Below are positions 1 through 32,093 of a stretch of DNA of 48,133 bases, one piece after another (the first letter of the stretch is position 1; every line of letters starts with the position of its first letter). A program made the translations under genes and the position numbers. The notes under the pieces are model-generated. The model was not told the DNA's origin and did no database searches. It saw only the letters and a program-made list of their open reading frames with translations. The stretch is from Paulinella micropora (Eukaryota; Cercozoa; Imbricatea; Euglyphida): positions 115,165-163,297 of the forward strand of contig BJOX01000164.1 in assembly GCA_009731375.1 (NCBI GenBank), in the 5' to 3' direction.

Positions 1-552
<552 letters not shown>

Positions 553-951
553 GTATAAGGGGCGCGTATGGACGCTTATTTCAAATGGTATGCATGAGAT
601 ACGATTCGAAATAAGGATGTCAGGGGTGTCTTTTTAAGCTCAGTCGTGCCGATGCATGCGCTTCCCACCGCCCATAACCCTTATGTGTGGTCAAAGAATA
701 TGTATGGATATATAATTAACGTATCTTTACCCTTGACGCATAAGTTGTAAAGATGCACGGGTATTATTTATGTATAAAAAAATGTTCTGTCTAACTTTGA
801 GTAAATAAAATAGAGAGAGAGATAGGGAGGGCAGAGAGAGAGAGAGAGAGAGATAGGGAGGGAAGAGAGAGATAGAGAGATAGAGAGAGAGAGAAAGTAG
901 GGGCAGAATTTTCAAAAGAAAGATTTGTTCCACTTTGAGTAAATAAAAGGT

Positions 952-992
<41 letters not shown>

Positions 993-1417
993 GAGAGAGA
1001 GAGAGGACAGCATTGTGAAGGTAGAGAAAAAGAGAAATAAAACTAGAGGGAAGAAGCGAAGGGAAGTAAGAAGGTAGATGGTGAAGGGGCATAGACCTTG
1101 GTGTTGGGAAGGGGCTGTTCATGTATACTGCAAAGAAATGTATAAAGGTTAGTGTGTTCAGGTGAAGTGACGAGGTTTGACCTTGTCTTTTGGATCCGAA
1201 AAAGAGAGAAAAAGTTTTGTGGGAGAGAAAAGAGATTGAAAGGAGTGGCTAGAATTGGGGTCGTTGAAAACAAATAAAAAAAAAATTTGGTGGGAGAACC
1301 TTAACAAGTCAGTGAAGGAAAATATGGTTGGATTACCGTGAAGATGATGGAAAAATGGTAATAGATAGTGTGAGGAAATGGTAGGTGAGATGAAGAGACC
1401 TTCTGGGAGTGCCGTCA
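553..1417. other. low-complexity and unique sequence, no gene seen
   Basis: A short unique stretch (553-780) contains an 8-bp inverted repeat, CTTATTTC (575-582) and GAAATAAG (608-615). The 16-mer ACTTTGAGTAAATAAA occurs at 794 and again at 932, each next to a GA-rich tract (815-895 and 955-1010), so these tracts also duplicated together with flanking sequence. 1020-1417 is purine-rich, with no convincing exon on either strand. Confidence 0.6.
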
Positions 1418-1491
1418 GGAGAGAGAGAGAGAGAGAGAGAGAGTGTGTGTGTGTGTGTGAGATAGAGAAAGAGAGAGGGGAGAGAGAGAGA

Positions 1492-1536
<45 letters not shown>

Positions 1537-1638
1537 AGAGAAAGAGAAAGAGAAAGAGAAAGTGTGTGTGTGTGTGTGTGTGTGTGCAGCTGATGGAAGG
1601 CCTAGTCGCGTACCAATCAGAGAGAGAAAGAGAAAGAG

Positions 1639-1702
<64 letters not shown>

Positions 1703-1870
1703 TGAAAGACAAAGTGTGTGTGTGTGTGTGTGTGTGTAGCTGATGGAAGGCCTAGTCGCGTACCAATCCGAGAGAGGAGAAAGAGAAAGAGAAAGAGAAA
1801 GTGTGTGTGTGTGTGTGTGTGTGTGTGCAGCTGATGGAAGGCCTAGTCGCGTACCAATCCGAGAGAGAGA

Positions 1871-1925
<55 letters not shown>

Positions 1926-2123
1926 AGAGAAGAGAAAGTGTGTGTGTGTGTGTGTGTGTGCAGCTGATGGAAGGCCTAGTCGCGTACCAATCAGAGAGAG
2001 AGAGAGAAAGAGAAAGAGAAAGAGAAAGAGAGAGAGAAAGAGAAAGAGAAAGTGTGTCTGTGTGTGTGTGTGTGTAGCTGATGGAAGGCCTAGTCGCGTA
2101 CCAATCAGAGAAAGAGAAAGAGA

Positions 2124-2219
<96 letters not shown>

Positions 2220-2448
2220 GAAGAGAAAGTGTGTGTGTGTGTGTGTACAGCTGATGGAAGGCCTAGTCGCGTACCAATCAGAGAGAGAGAGAGAGAAAGA
2301 GAAAGAGAAAGACAAAGAGAAAGTGTGTGTGTGTGTGTGTGTGCAGCTAATGGAAGGCCTAGTCGCGTACCAATCAGAGAGAGAGAAAGAGAAAGAGAAA
2401 GAGAAAGAGAAAGTGTGTGTGTGTGTATGTGTGTGTGTGTGAGTGCAG
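1418..2448 (+). repeat. array A: seven upstream copies of an exon 5' edge inside GA/GT microsatellite
   Basis: A 32-bp core (starts CAGCTGATGGAAGGCC or TAGCTGATGG, ends CGCGTACCAATC) recurs at 1587, 1737, 1828, 1961, 2075, 2248 and 2344, with an eighth copy at 2446. Each is preceded by (GT)n and followed by GA/GAAA tracts of varying length (spacing 91-173 bp). The eighth copy runs into the real exon at 2449. The core is therefore an acceptor (CAG) plus the first 29 nt of that exon, encoding LMEGLVAYQ. Core copies differ at only a few positions although the microsatellites between them vary widely. Confidence 0.9.
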
Positions 2449-9111
<6,663 letters not shown>

Positions 9112-9968
9112 ATTCTTCTTCTCCTTCTTCTTCTTCTCCTTCTTCTCCTTCTTCTTCTTCTTCTTCTTCTTCTTCTTCTTCTTCTTCTTTCTTCTTCTTT
9201 CTTCTTCTTCTTCTTCTTCTTCTTCTTCTTCTTCTTCTTTCTTCTTCTTCTTCTTCTTCTTCTTCTTCTTCTTCTTCTTCTTCTTCTTCTTCTCTTCTTC
9301 TTCTTTTCTTAACTTTCAGTTTTCATCTTGCGCTTCTTCTCTGCGACTTTGTACACATGGCATTTGTCATATACTATGATATCTTTCACTTTCGTAATTT
9401 CGAGTCCGTTTTCTGGTACATTGTAGCTATAATGTTTCTTTCCTTAGCCGGCTTGAGCAAGCCCTCTTGCTGTGGTATTTTTTTCACGCAAACACCGTTT
9501 ATTAATATCATCATTGGTTAATAATAGTCTGAGAGAATACCGCTCCGCCACTCGTGCTGAGAGTTGAGTGGCCCGGAAGAGTATTAATATATGTCACCTA
9601 GCCTTCAGAAGAGAAAGTTGAAAAAGAGGTGAAGCAATATGGGACTGATATTAATAAGAACTTAGTGAGGCGAGAGAACGAAAGCAAAGAACAACAATTT
9701 TGAACCGGGAAACAAAAGAAGGGGTGAGAAGAAAGAAACTTCAGAACTTGAAGCCTCAGTTTTCCTGCTGAATCAGGCCTACCAACACTGACTCAGTGAT
9801 ATGGTGAGTCTTGCCCGTTCTGGCGGCCCGCAGTGTCTTACTATGTCTTGCCCGTTATTAATACTATGACACAGAGGGGGCGGGCCGGCCTGTGATTGGT
9901 ATATACAATATTCTTGAACGAATGATTACTAGTAATAGTAACTTGATATTAATATCGACTCAGTCAAT
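9112..9968. other. gene 1 3' flank: (TTC)n then unique intergenic DNA
   Basis: (TTC)n at 9113-9310 follows the stop at once. 9311-9968 is non-repetitive; a TCTTGCCCGTT word occurs at about 9806 and 9846. No exon or AATAAA signal on the plus strand was seen. Confidence 0.5.
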
Positions 9969-10275
9969 CCGTGGCAATATTGCTGTTGACATTCAAGACA
10001 ACAACAAAAATTAGTTTTTCATTTTTGTGTCAGATTTTCATTTTTGTGACAGTTTTTCATTTTTGTGACAAATTCAAATTTTCAAATTTAACTGTAACAT
10101 TTCGCGAAAATTTACGATATTTTGCGGACGAATATAGCCGTTAATTTGAAAAATTCCGAAATTTTCACCCAAAATCAAAATTCCAACCAAAACTGAAATC
10201 CCAACCAAAACAGAAAAATCAATTTTTTTTGTTGTCTTGAATGTCAACAGCAATATTATAGTTAAACCGTGGCAA
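9969..10275. mobile_element. non-autonomous element with about 37-bp terminal inverted repeats
   Basis: Left arm CAATATTGCTGTTGACATTC then AAGACAACAACAAAAATT (9975-10012) is matched in reverse complement by 10221-10257. The direct repeat CCGTGGCAA flanks the pair at 9969-9977 and 10267-10275 and could be a 9-bp target duplication, but 9 extra bases lie between the right arm and that repeat. Inside are three copies of a TCATTTTTGTG(A)CAG-like unit (10017-10075). No coding capacity. It lies between the tails of genes 1 and 2. Confidence 0.7.
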
Positions 10276-10901
10276 CGTGAGGCTAGTACTAGTAGTAATA
10301 GCCGGAGTTCGGACGCGCGGCCCGGCGACTTGGTATGAAACTTCAACAAATTTACTTCAGTGGTCCAGTGTCAGATACAATCATGATATTATAATAATAT
10401 CACAGGCTTCAAAATTCAAAGTTGCGACTGCCGAACGATGAGTCACTGACAGGAATAACAGCGGTCATTGCCTCATGAAGTTTCAGACGGTTTCTGTTAT
10501 TGACTATTCACTGATGTACCAGTAAGCGCCATCACCGTTAATTGATTTTCACAAACACTTTTATTAGAGAATACTTGCCACTTGATGTAAAAATGAGTAG
10601 GAAGGATAAGCAAAGTAATTAATATACATACATATGCGATATTAGAAAGGTGAAAACAGAAGAAAGAAAGAAAGGAATCACTATTAGTATCATCACTACC
10701 AGGAGAGAAAGGAAGCTGTTTGCTATGACCACTATTAAATTATTATATACACGCATAATCAAATCGAGAGCAGCAACAGAAAAAAGCTTCATTAGGTTGA
10801 TAGGATATGTAGGCATTATTGAGGATATTCAAGTGGCAAAAAGATTAACTTTGAGAATACATTTCTCAGTCAGTGTATAAGCTATGAACATTATGAGCGT
10901 G
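10276..10901. other. intergenic region, probable 3' UTR of gene 2
   Basis: Unique AT-rich sequence with no long repeats. On the minus strand an AATAAA hexamer lies at 10567-10562, about 335 nt past the gene 2 stop, a plausible poly(A) signal. Confidence 0.45.
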
Positions 10902-23920
<13,019 letters not shown>

Positions 23921-23994
23921 GCAGCAAATGTCTGCTCTGACCAGCACACGCAACGATTTCACTCGTAACTCGTAGAAGCATCGTCTGTGTCTGT

Positions 23995-25255
23995 CTACCT
24001 ACGTACCTACCTACCTACCTACCTACCTACCTACATACCTGCCAACTTCCTTTCCCTTTCTTCCTTCCTTTGCTTCGTAGGCAAGTAGGTAGGCAGGCAG
24101 GCAGGTTGGCGCAGGTAGGCAGGTAGGCAGGTGGTAGGCAGGCAGGTAGGCAGGCAGGTAAGGCAGTTAGGCAGGTAGGCAGGTCGGGTAGGCAGGTAGG
24201 TAGGTAGGTAGGGTAGGTAAGGGTAGGTAGGTAGCTAGCTAGGTAGGTAGGTAGGTAGGTAGGTAGGTAGGTGGGTGGGTAGGTGGGTTAGGTAGGTAGG
24301 TAGGTTAGGTGGGTTAGGTAGGTAGGTAGGTTAGGTAGGTTAGGCAGGTAGGCAGGCTAGGTAGGTTAGGTAGGTGAGGTAGGTTAGGTAGGTTAGGCAG
24401 GTTAGGTAGGTTATAGGTTAGGTAGGTTAGGTAGGGTAGGTAGGTTAGGAAGGTTAGGAAGGTTAGGAAGGTTAGGGAGGTTGGTAGGATCGGTAGGATA
24501 GGTAGGTTAGGTAGGTTAGGTAGGTTAGGTAGTTGGGTAGGTAGATAGGTAGGTTAGGTAGGTTAGGTAGGTTTGGTAGGTTAGTGGGTCATGTAGTTTA
24601 GGTAGGTTAGGTAGGTTAGGTAGGTAGGTAGGTAGGTAGGTAGGTAGGTAGGTAGTAGGTAGGTAGATAGGTAGGTAGGGAGGTAGGTAGGTAGGTAGGT
24701 AGGTAGGTAGCTGGGTAGGTAGGTAGGAAGGTAGGTAGCTAGGTAGAGGTAGGGATGTAGGTAGGTAGGTAGGTAGGTAGGTAGGTAGCTAGGTAGGTAG
24801 GTAGGAAGGTAGGTAGGTAGGTAGGTAGGTAGGTAGGGATGTAGGTAGGTAGGTAGGTAGGAGTACTGGTAAGGAGCTGTAAGGCATGTAGGTAGGTAGG
24901 TAGGTAGGTATGGTAGGTAGGTAGGTAGGTAGGTAGGTAGGTAGGTAGGAAAGAAGGCAGGGAAAGAAGGAAGGAACGAAGAAAGGAAAGGATGGAGGAA
25001 GGAAAGAGGGATGGATAGAACTAGAAGGAAGGAAGGAAGGAGGGAAGGAGGGAAGGGAAAGAGAGAAGGAAGATGGAAGAGTAGGAGGGATGGAAGGAAG
25101 AAGGAGGGATGGAAGGAAGAAGCAGGGATGAGGGAGGGATGGGGAAGGATGGAACGAGGGAAAGAAGGATAGATGGAAGGATTGGATAGGGGATAGAAGG
25201 TGGAAGCAAGGAATGAGGGATGGATGGATGGGTGGAAGGGATGATAGAGGTTCAC
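23995..25255. repeat. (AGGT)n block and GGAA-rich block upstream of gene 2
   Basis: (AGGT/AGGC)n with TTAGGTAGG variants from 24085 to 24950, then imperfect (GGAA)/(GGGA) to 25230. Lies between the divergent starts of gene 2 (23920) and gene 3 (25661), so any shared promoter would be in or beside it. No core promoter motif was identified. Confidence 0.9.
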
Positions 25256-25660
25256 AAGGGTGCTCCACATTTATGCACCCACCCAGAGCCACCTGAGCCA
25301 GTTCAGAGATAATTGAGATGAACCGGTATTGCGTGGATTTTGGCTGCTGCTTGTTGATGCCGTAGGTGAAATGGGTGTCCCGGCCGAGTCGTAAATTCTT
25401 TCGCACAAAGGTTGGTTGAGTGGGTTTCTGGTGCCACCATCAATCTAAAGTTCCGCAATCTACGGAGAAATAATGTGTGGTGTTTTGTTGCCATTTTCCT
25501 TGACAGGAAAAAAGAATTTATCGATAGGACTGGCAGTACCAAAAAGAGCAAGAAAAAAAAATAAATTCAAACGGCAGAACAAAAAATTACCAGTAATCTT
25601 CGACTAGCTTGGAAACAACAACAGTACGTCTGACGGCGTGCGTATCGGGAACAAGATATT
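25256..25660. other. unique region upstream of gene 3
   Basis: Non-repetitive sequence ending at the gene 3 start codon, probably its promoter and 5' UTR. I see no TATA box or other clear element. Confidence 0.45.
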
Positions 25661-25752
25661 ATGTCTGATTCCATGTCAGCGTATTTGTCTTTCGGCACGA
25701 GGGAAGGTCATTTTTTTCCCACTACATTCAACATAGATCAACAAGATCCCCG

Positions 25753-25797
<45 letters not shown>

Positions 25798-26606
25798 NNN
25801 NNNNNNNATGAAAAAGGTACCAAGTCTAAAATGTACAAATAAAGAAGTTTAAGTATGCAACCTTTTAAAATGAAGCAAAACATATATGTGCAGTGAATTT
25901 GAATTTTCAATGTTTTAAAACCAATGTCAAGTGCACAAAGTATAAAAATCTCCATGGCACAAACAGGTTTCTTATTATTATGCCCAGAAGGTCAAACACA
26001 CCGCATTTTGTCATTTCAAGCAAAATTTTGAAAACATGAGCCATGCCCTGTTTGGGGGGGGGGGGGGCTTGGTTCATTTTCTACCTGGATACATGTCATG
26101 CAGACGTATGAATTGCAAAAGCACTGATAATAATACAAAATACACATACATGCAGAATGTGTATACGCATAAAGACACGTGTAACTGCGTAAAATTAACT
26201 TACGAAAACAAAGCATACGTACACACATAATGATTATCTTTAGGGCTTGCATACGATTCCGATGACGGCAAGACTGATTTAGATCTTGGAGCTTCAGAGA
26301 ACTTAGGCTCCAAAAATCATGACCAACGCAAATGGATGTGCGTGATCTTCATTCTTGCAATGAGCGTCACAGCCGGAGTCGGCGCTTTCTATGTGCTGCG
26401 CGTGCAAGCACCCGTACAAGTACTGTCTCAGCCAGACGGATCAGACCGCGGTGGAAGAGGTAAAAATATTGTATGAAATGCAGATGTCATGCCAAAGCCT
26501 GAATTTTGCTACACGATCGCTTGAACTTACAAAGCATGTTTCTGTTTCATCGTTTCTGGCTCCCCCAGCTACAGGTACGTACAGATTATTATTATTATCA
26601 TTATTA

Positions 26607-26688
<82 letters not shown>

Positions 26689-26769
26689 CATTATTATTAG
26701 CATTAGCATTAGCAGTAACATTAGCATTAGCATTATTATTATTGTTATTATTATTATTATTATTATTAC

Positions 26770-26812
<43 letters not shown>

Positions 26813-26813
26813 C

Positions 26814-26907
<94 letters not shown>

Positions 26908-27626
26908 CTTATGTTGTGGACGTTTCTGGCCTGCCTGCTTGTCGCAGCCCTTGCCTTGGGTGTTGTAGTTCATGCTATCTACAGAGCTGTGATTGCGCGA
27001 ACGCATTTACAAGGCTATAGTCTTGTTACCATTCGAAATCAAACTGCAAGCTTCTCGCTCTTTATGATCCGGTGCTAGGAGTTCCTAGTAGACCTGTACT
27101 TTGCTGCTATGAGAAGTTCCTTGTCCTTAACCACAATGAGCAATGATTTCAAACTCTTCGTTCTCAGCTGGTTCTGATCTTGAGGGCGTGTGTAGTGGCT
27201 CGTTTGAAAGCTCTCATCAAGAGCTTTCTAATGAGCCATAACACAGGTTGTAGATGCAAATATTGACTGAGATCGAAGCGCTTGAAGTCATCGCTCATTG
27301 TACTTAAGAACTAGGAACTTCTCATGTTGGTGTCGGCCGTAATTTGTATACCTGTCATCGGAAATCTTGAGCCCGCGCGAGGGCTGGACCGAAAGAACAA
27401 GGGGGGGGGGGTGGAAGCAGAGAGAGAGAGAGGTGTTGTTCTTATTGCCTGTAGGTAATAATTTTAACGGGATTCTCGATGATACGCTCGACAATTTCAG
27501 GTAACCTTTGCTAAACATTGGCTTCAACATAACCATGCCACTATATATAATACTGTACACACACATAGTCACAGACACACACATCCTCTCTCTCACTTTC
27601 TCTCGCTTTCTCGCCTTCTCTTTGTG

Positions 27627-27669
<43 letters not shown>

Positions 27670-27971
27670 CTCTCGCTCTCTCCCCCTCTCGCTCTCGCGC
27701 GCGCTCTCTCTCTCTCTATATATATATATATTTATTTATATATATGTGTGTGTGTGTGTGTCTGTCTGTCTCACTCCCATAGACAAAGTCATACGCGTGC
27801 ACAATCTTGTCTGTTGTATTGTATTGGTTTTGTGTTACGTATAGGCTCTGTGTACATGTATCATATTCATTAACTTGTATGAGATAAGCATTCTGCATAC
27901 TAAAAACATAATTATAGTATTACTGTGTGTAGCTCCTTAACTGGAGAAGGGAAAGAAAGGAAGAAAAAGAA

Positions 27972-28002
<31 letters not shown>

Positions 28003-30423
28003 GCACAGAGAGAGACTGAGAGAGAGTAGGTAGGTACGAAGATAGATAGATAGATAGATAGATAGACAGACAGATAGATAGATAGATAGATAGACAGACA
28101 GATAGATAGTTTGATAGATTGAGAGAGAGAAAGAAAAGGAGAGAGATTTGGTGAAAGTAAAGAGGTAATATGTTTTGGATGCAGCAAATGGTATATAATA
28201 AACTTGAATCACAGTAATGATTTTTATGATAATATTTTTGCTAATATATATTTTCATTATATTATACATATTTACATCATTATATATTTTTATTTGCCCT
28301 CAAATCTTTGTCTAATCTTGTGTGTTTCTATATTCATTTACCTCGGGTGCATGATATTCATACTACTACTTACTACTAGTACTACTGCTACTACTATTAC
28401 GTGATCAGGGATGTCGAGGCGCGTGACGAAGTAATCGATCATATCAGGGATGTCGAGAGGCGTGACGAGGCGCGTGACGAAGTGATTGATCATATAAGGG
28501 ATGCAGACTTGGCCCTGAAACAGATCGATATCAATGATCGCGGCGGTACAACCTACCTTTCTAGCTGTTTGCATATATATAAACACATATATAAACTTTT
28601 CATGTACATACATACTTTCTTATCTGTTCACCCATATGCCCATGCATCATCTGAGTCTCAGTTTATCTACATTTGTCTACCTCTTGATATATTATACAGA
28701 CACTCAACCAATATTATATTCTTATTTAGTAATAACTGATCGTCTTATTACATGCCTTGCCAATAGAAGGTGGCGGTGGCTCCAGCAACGATAATATTAT
28801 GAATGAGAAACTTATTTTACAGCTAACATGAACATAACATACATAACACATAACACACATGACATGCATGACACACATAACATACATGACACACATAACA
28901 CACATAACATACATAACATGCATAACGGATGTAATTTCATTTAGTTTACGATACGTTGGCGAATGGAGCGAGTTATCCACTAGTATGTACATAGTTATAT
29001 ACCTATCTGTGTATGGATGTTTCATTGTATGTAAGTAAATATGCACGTATATATGCATGTATACACATATGCATGCATATTATGTATGTATGTATGTACG
29101 TATGTAATTATGTATGTATGTATGTATGTATGTATGTAGATAGGCATATGAGGCTATTTCCCAAGATTTTGCGCTGATTGTAAAAGTGTTTGCGCAGTAT
29201 AAGCCAATATACATAATTTTGAAATTCGTGCAAGCAGCCTAAGGTGACATGCTCATTCAATCGTCCCACCACTGCCTATCACTGAGTGGCTACTCCTAGA
29301 CCCATGGGCTGCCTCTTACAGAGTGGCTACTCATAGACCCGTTGGCTGCCTCACGTACTAAATTTTTCTCACATGATCTCATGTGTCTTGATCCTTTTGT
29401 GCTTTCACGTACTTGAGAGGTTGGTAAGTAAGTAAGTGAGTAAGTAAGTGAGAAAGTGACGAAGTGAGTAAGTAAGTAAGGGAGTGAGTAAGTAAATAAG
29501 TGAGTGAGTAAGTAAGTAAGTAAGTAAGTGACGAAACCTACTACCCACAGTAATTACTGGCAAATTTCATTGATAACTTCACTTACTTTATTCTTTTTCA
29601 TCAAAATGTAGCAGTTGCACTTGTGTTCTTCTTTGCCACTGGTTGCAGCTCCGGGAAAGAAGTCCAAAGACGACCCCAAGCAAGGTAGGCAATATGTGTA
29701 GCTTGTGTACGTCTAACTTATTGTATTAATATCAATATTGCCCGCCTACAAGCTTAACATCCACAATTTCGACCAAGCAAAGTAAGCTTAAGAAGTATAC
29801 AAAAATATTTTGACGTTCATTATGATGGTGGCACGAAGACAGGAGATCCGTCACTCCCTTCCCCCCCCCCCCCCCCCCCCCCCCTCCCTTCTCCTCCTCC
29901 TCCTCCTCCTCCNNNNNNNNNNNNNNNNNNNNNNNNNNNNNNNNNNNNNNNNNNNNNNNNNNNNNNNNNNNNNNNNNNNNNNNNNNNNNNNNNNNNNNNN
30001 NNNNNNNNNNNNNNNNNNNNNNNNNNNNNNNNNNNNNNNNNNNNNNNNNNNNNNNNNNNNNNNNNNNNNNNNNNNNNNNNNNNNNNNNNNNNNNNNNNNN
30101 NNNNNNNNNNNNNNNNNNNNNNNNNNNNNNNNNNNNNNNNNNNNNNNNNNNNNNNNNNNNNNNNNNNNNNNNNNNNNNNNNNNNNNNNNNNNNNNNNNNN
30201 NNNNNNNNNNNNNNNNNNNNNNNNNNNNNNNNNNNNNNNNNNNNNNNNNNNNNNNNNNNNNNNNNNNNNNNNNNNNNNNNNNNNNNNNNNNNNNNNNNNN
30301 NNNNNNNNNNNNNNNNNNNNNNNNNNNNNNNNNNNNNNNNNNNNNNNNNNNNNNNNNNNNNNNNNNNNNNNNNNNNNNNNNNNNNNNNNNNNNNNNNNNN
30401 NNNNNNNNNNNNNNNNNNNNNNN

Positions 30424-30494
<71 letters not shown>

Positions 30495-30864
30495 GTATGT
30501 ATGTATGTATCCCTGCTCTAAGTTTTTGTCATTTTCTCTTGCTTTTATTGGGCCTGCCAACTCCCAACTTTTTGCCTTTGCCTTGGTTCGCAAATGCCGG
30601 CAACCATTGAACTCAAGCGCTAACATAAAACATTCAAAGAGGCGGGCTGGACAATATAATTGGAGGCGCAAGGGTGTTACTTTTCGTGGAAATGAAGAAA
30701 AGCTGGAAAGTGAGGGAGGGATCGCATTCTCCATATTTAGATTATGCATTTGCCAGGTTTCTATTTGTATTCTTTGTTAACGATGTATATATTTTTATCA
30801 TGGCAGCTGCAGGCGGGCTAGAGTCAGGGCTGCTTCCTTCCACCACGGGCGTGCCTGCAACCAC

Positions 30865-30902
<38 letters not shown>

Positions 30903-31396
30903 CTCTCTCTGAGTCTCTCTCTCTCCATGTCTCTCTTGCTCGCTTTACCCTTCAGCCCGCCACCTTCCAAGTTCCTGCTTCTATTATGGTTCCAAATGCT
31001 GACAACCAACTAACGCGCTGCGACATATTAAACAACTACGCATATACAGAGAGCGGGATGGGACTAAGTCTTGTAGAGGCGAGAGGGTGACACATTGCGT
31101 GGGAATGAAAAAACATTGATTACAAGTGTGGGGGAGCGATCATATCTCTGCCGCGTACGTACACGATTTTTTTTTTTTTTTTTTTTTTGTATTCAAGTGT
31201 TTGTTAGAATATATAATGGTTTTAGATCCATCCCCTACCCCCTCATCATCACCCTCTTGTACATGATTGCTTCAACCACAGATGGCAGCCCTGAGGAAGG
31301 GACGATTACTTCCACCACCACAGTCGAGCCAACCACCACAGTCGAGCCAACCACCACAGTGCCACCAACCACCAGTCTCTCTCTCTCTCTTTCTTT

Positions 31397-31465
<69 letters not shown>

Positions 31466-31810
31466 NNNNNNNNNNTTTTATTGGGCCTGCCAACTCCCAA
31501 CTTCTTGCCTTTGCCTTGGTTCGTAAATGCCGGCAACCATTGAACTCAAGCGCTAACATAAAACTTCAAAGAGGCGGGCTGGACAATATAATTGGAGGCG
31601 CAAGGGTGTTCCAAGTTCCTGCTTCTATTATGGTTCCAAATGCTGACAACCAACTAACGCGCTGCGACATATTAAACAACTACGAATATACAGAGAGCGG
31701 GATGGGACTAAGTCTTGTGGAGGCGAGAGGGTGACACATTGCGTGGGAATGAAAAAACATTGATTACAAGTGGGGGAGCGATCATATCTCTGCCGCGTAC
31801 GTACACGATG

Positions 31811-31854
<44 letters not shown>

Positions 31855-31995
31855 AGTGTTTGTTAGAATATATAATGGTTTTAGATCGATCCATCCCCTA
31901 CCCCCTCATCATCACCCTCTTGTGCATGATTGCTTCCACCACAGCAGGCACCACAGTCGAGCCACCAACCACCACAGTCGAGCCACCAACCACCG
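25661..31995 (+). CDS. gene 3: single-pass membrane protein with Thr/Pro-rich stalk (3' incomplete)
   Basis: Exons: 25661-25706 (ATG, MSDSMSAYLSFGTRE), 26244-26459, 26569-26574 (6-nt microexon CTACAG), 29649-29684 (APGKKSKDDPKQ), 30807-30866, 31282-31374, 31945-31995. Every junction is phase 1, with good acceptors (for example CTGGCTCCCCCAG) and donors (GTACGT, GTAGGC). The N-terminal ~46 residues are acidic and lack a signal peptide. Residues about 47-67 (MCVIFILAMSVTAGVGAFYVL, without its last residue 20 long) form one membrane span after QRKW, suggesting type II topology. The last three exons encode TTTVEPTT-type repeats, a likely O-glycosylated stalk. The distal domain, which would define the function, is missing: gaps at 29913-30423 and 32094-32671, then the LTR element. 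Exon 45097-45125 (phase 1 start) might belong to it. Family not recognised. Confidence 0.7.
25753..25807. repeat. poly-C run and gap in gene 3 intron 1
   Basis: About 44 C followed by 10 N, an assembly break at a homopolymer. Confidence 0.95.
26582..26910. repeat. (TTA)n directly after the microexon
   Basis: (ATT)n with TTAGCA and TCA interruptions, starting a few bases after the GTACGT donor of the 6-nt exon. Confidence 0.95.
27079..27330. mobile_element. foldback MITE-like element, copy B
   Basis: Same family as 22013-22241. Left end ATGAGAAGTTCCTTGTCCTTA (without its first base 20 long) and right end TTAAGAACTAGGAACTTCTC are inverted repeats. The centre has GAAAGCTCTCATCAAGAGCTTTC flanked by GCTCGTTT and AATGAGC. 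No open frame. Intronic in gene 3. Confidence 0.8.
27400..28135. repeat. scattered CT, GT, GA and GATA tracts in gene 3 intron
   Basis: G run at 27402-27411, CT tract at 27590-27715, short TA/GT at 27716-27760, GA at 27976-28003 and GATA/GACA at 28040-28110, separated by unique sequence. Confidence 0.8.
28353..28537 (+). other. candidate exon with tandem acidic helix repeat
   Basis: An open frame encodes ARDEVIDHIRDVERRDEA, then RDEVIDHIRDADLALKQIDI; the 14-residue unit DEVIDHIRDVE is tandem duplicated (nucleotides about 28426-28456 and 28477-28507). It ends at a possible donor GCGGCG|GTACAA (28538). The likely acceptors (after 28358 or 28390) give a start phase of 0 or 2, not the phase 1 needed by gene 3 as read, so it may be an alternative exon or a gene fragment. 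Confidence 0.4.
28538..29648. other. gene 3 intron, mostly unique
   Basis: Contains a (ACATAACAC)-type imperfect repeat at 28830-28925, (TATG)n at 29080-29140, a near-direct repeat GGCTGCCTC with GAGTGGCTACTC around 29280-29350, and GTAA repeats at 29425-29530. No convincing exon besides a doubtful site at 28768. Confidence 0.5.
29913..30423. other. assembly gap (511 N)
   Basis: Between poly-C/(CTC)n and (TA)n in gene 3; may hold exons. Confidence 0.99.
30540..31995 (+). repeat. segmental duplication carrying the gene 3 stalk exons
   Basis: A block starting TTTTATTGGGCCTGCCAACT occurs at about 30544 and 31476. A second block starting TTCCAAGTTCCTGCTTCTAT occurs at about 30965 and 31609 and continues for over 300 bp to the stalk exons at 31282 and 31945. 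Copies are nearly identical except for T-run or (TTA)n lengths. The duplication multiplied the phase 1-1 Thr/Pro exons. Confidence 0.88.
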
Positions 31996-32019
31996 GTCTC
32001 TCTCTCTCTTTTTTCTTCT

Positions 32020-32093
<74 letters not shown>

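Noticed and set aside
24290-24600. Telomere-like TTAGG repeat
   Set aside because: TTAGG occurs as a variant of (AGGT)n, irregularly mixed with TAGG and without a uniform tandem run.
28768-28850. Exon after GCCTTGCCAATAG reading EGGGGSSNDN
   Set aside because: Good acceptor and gene 3 phase, but no GT donor; it would end in a stop after about 20 residues. Could be an alternative end, not supported.
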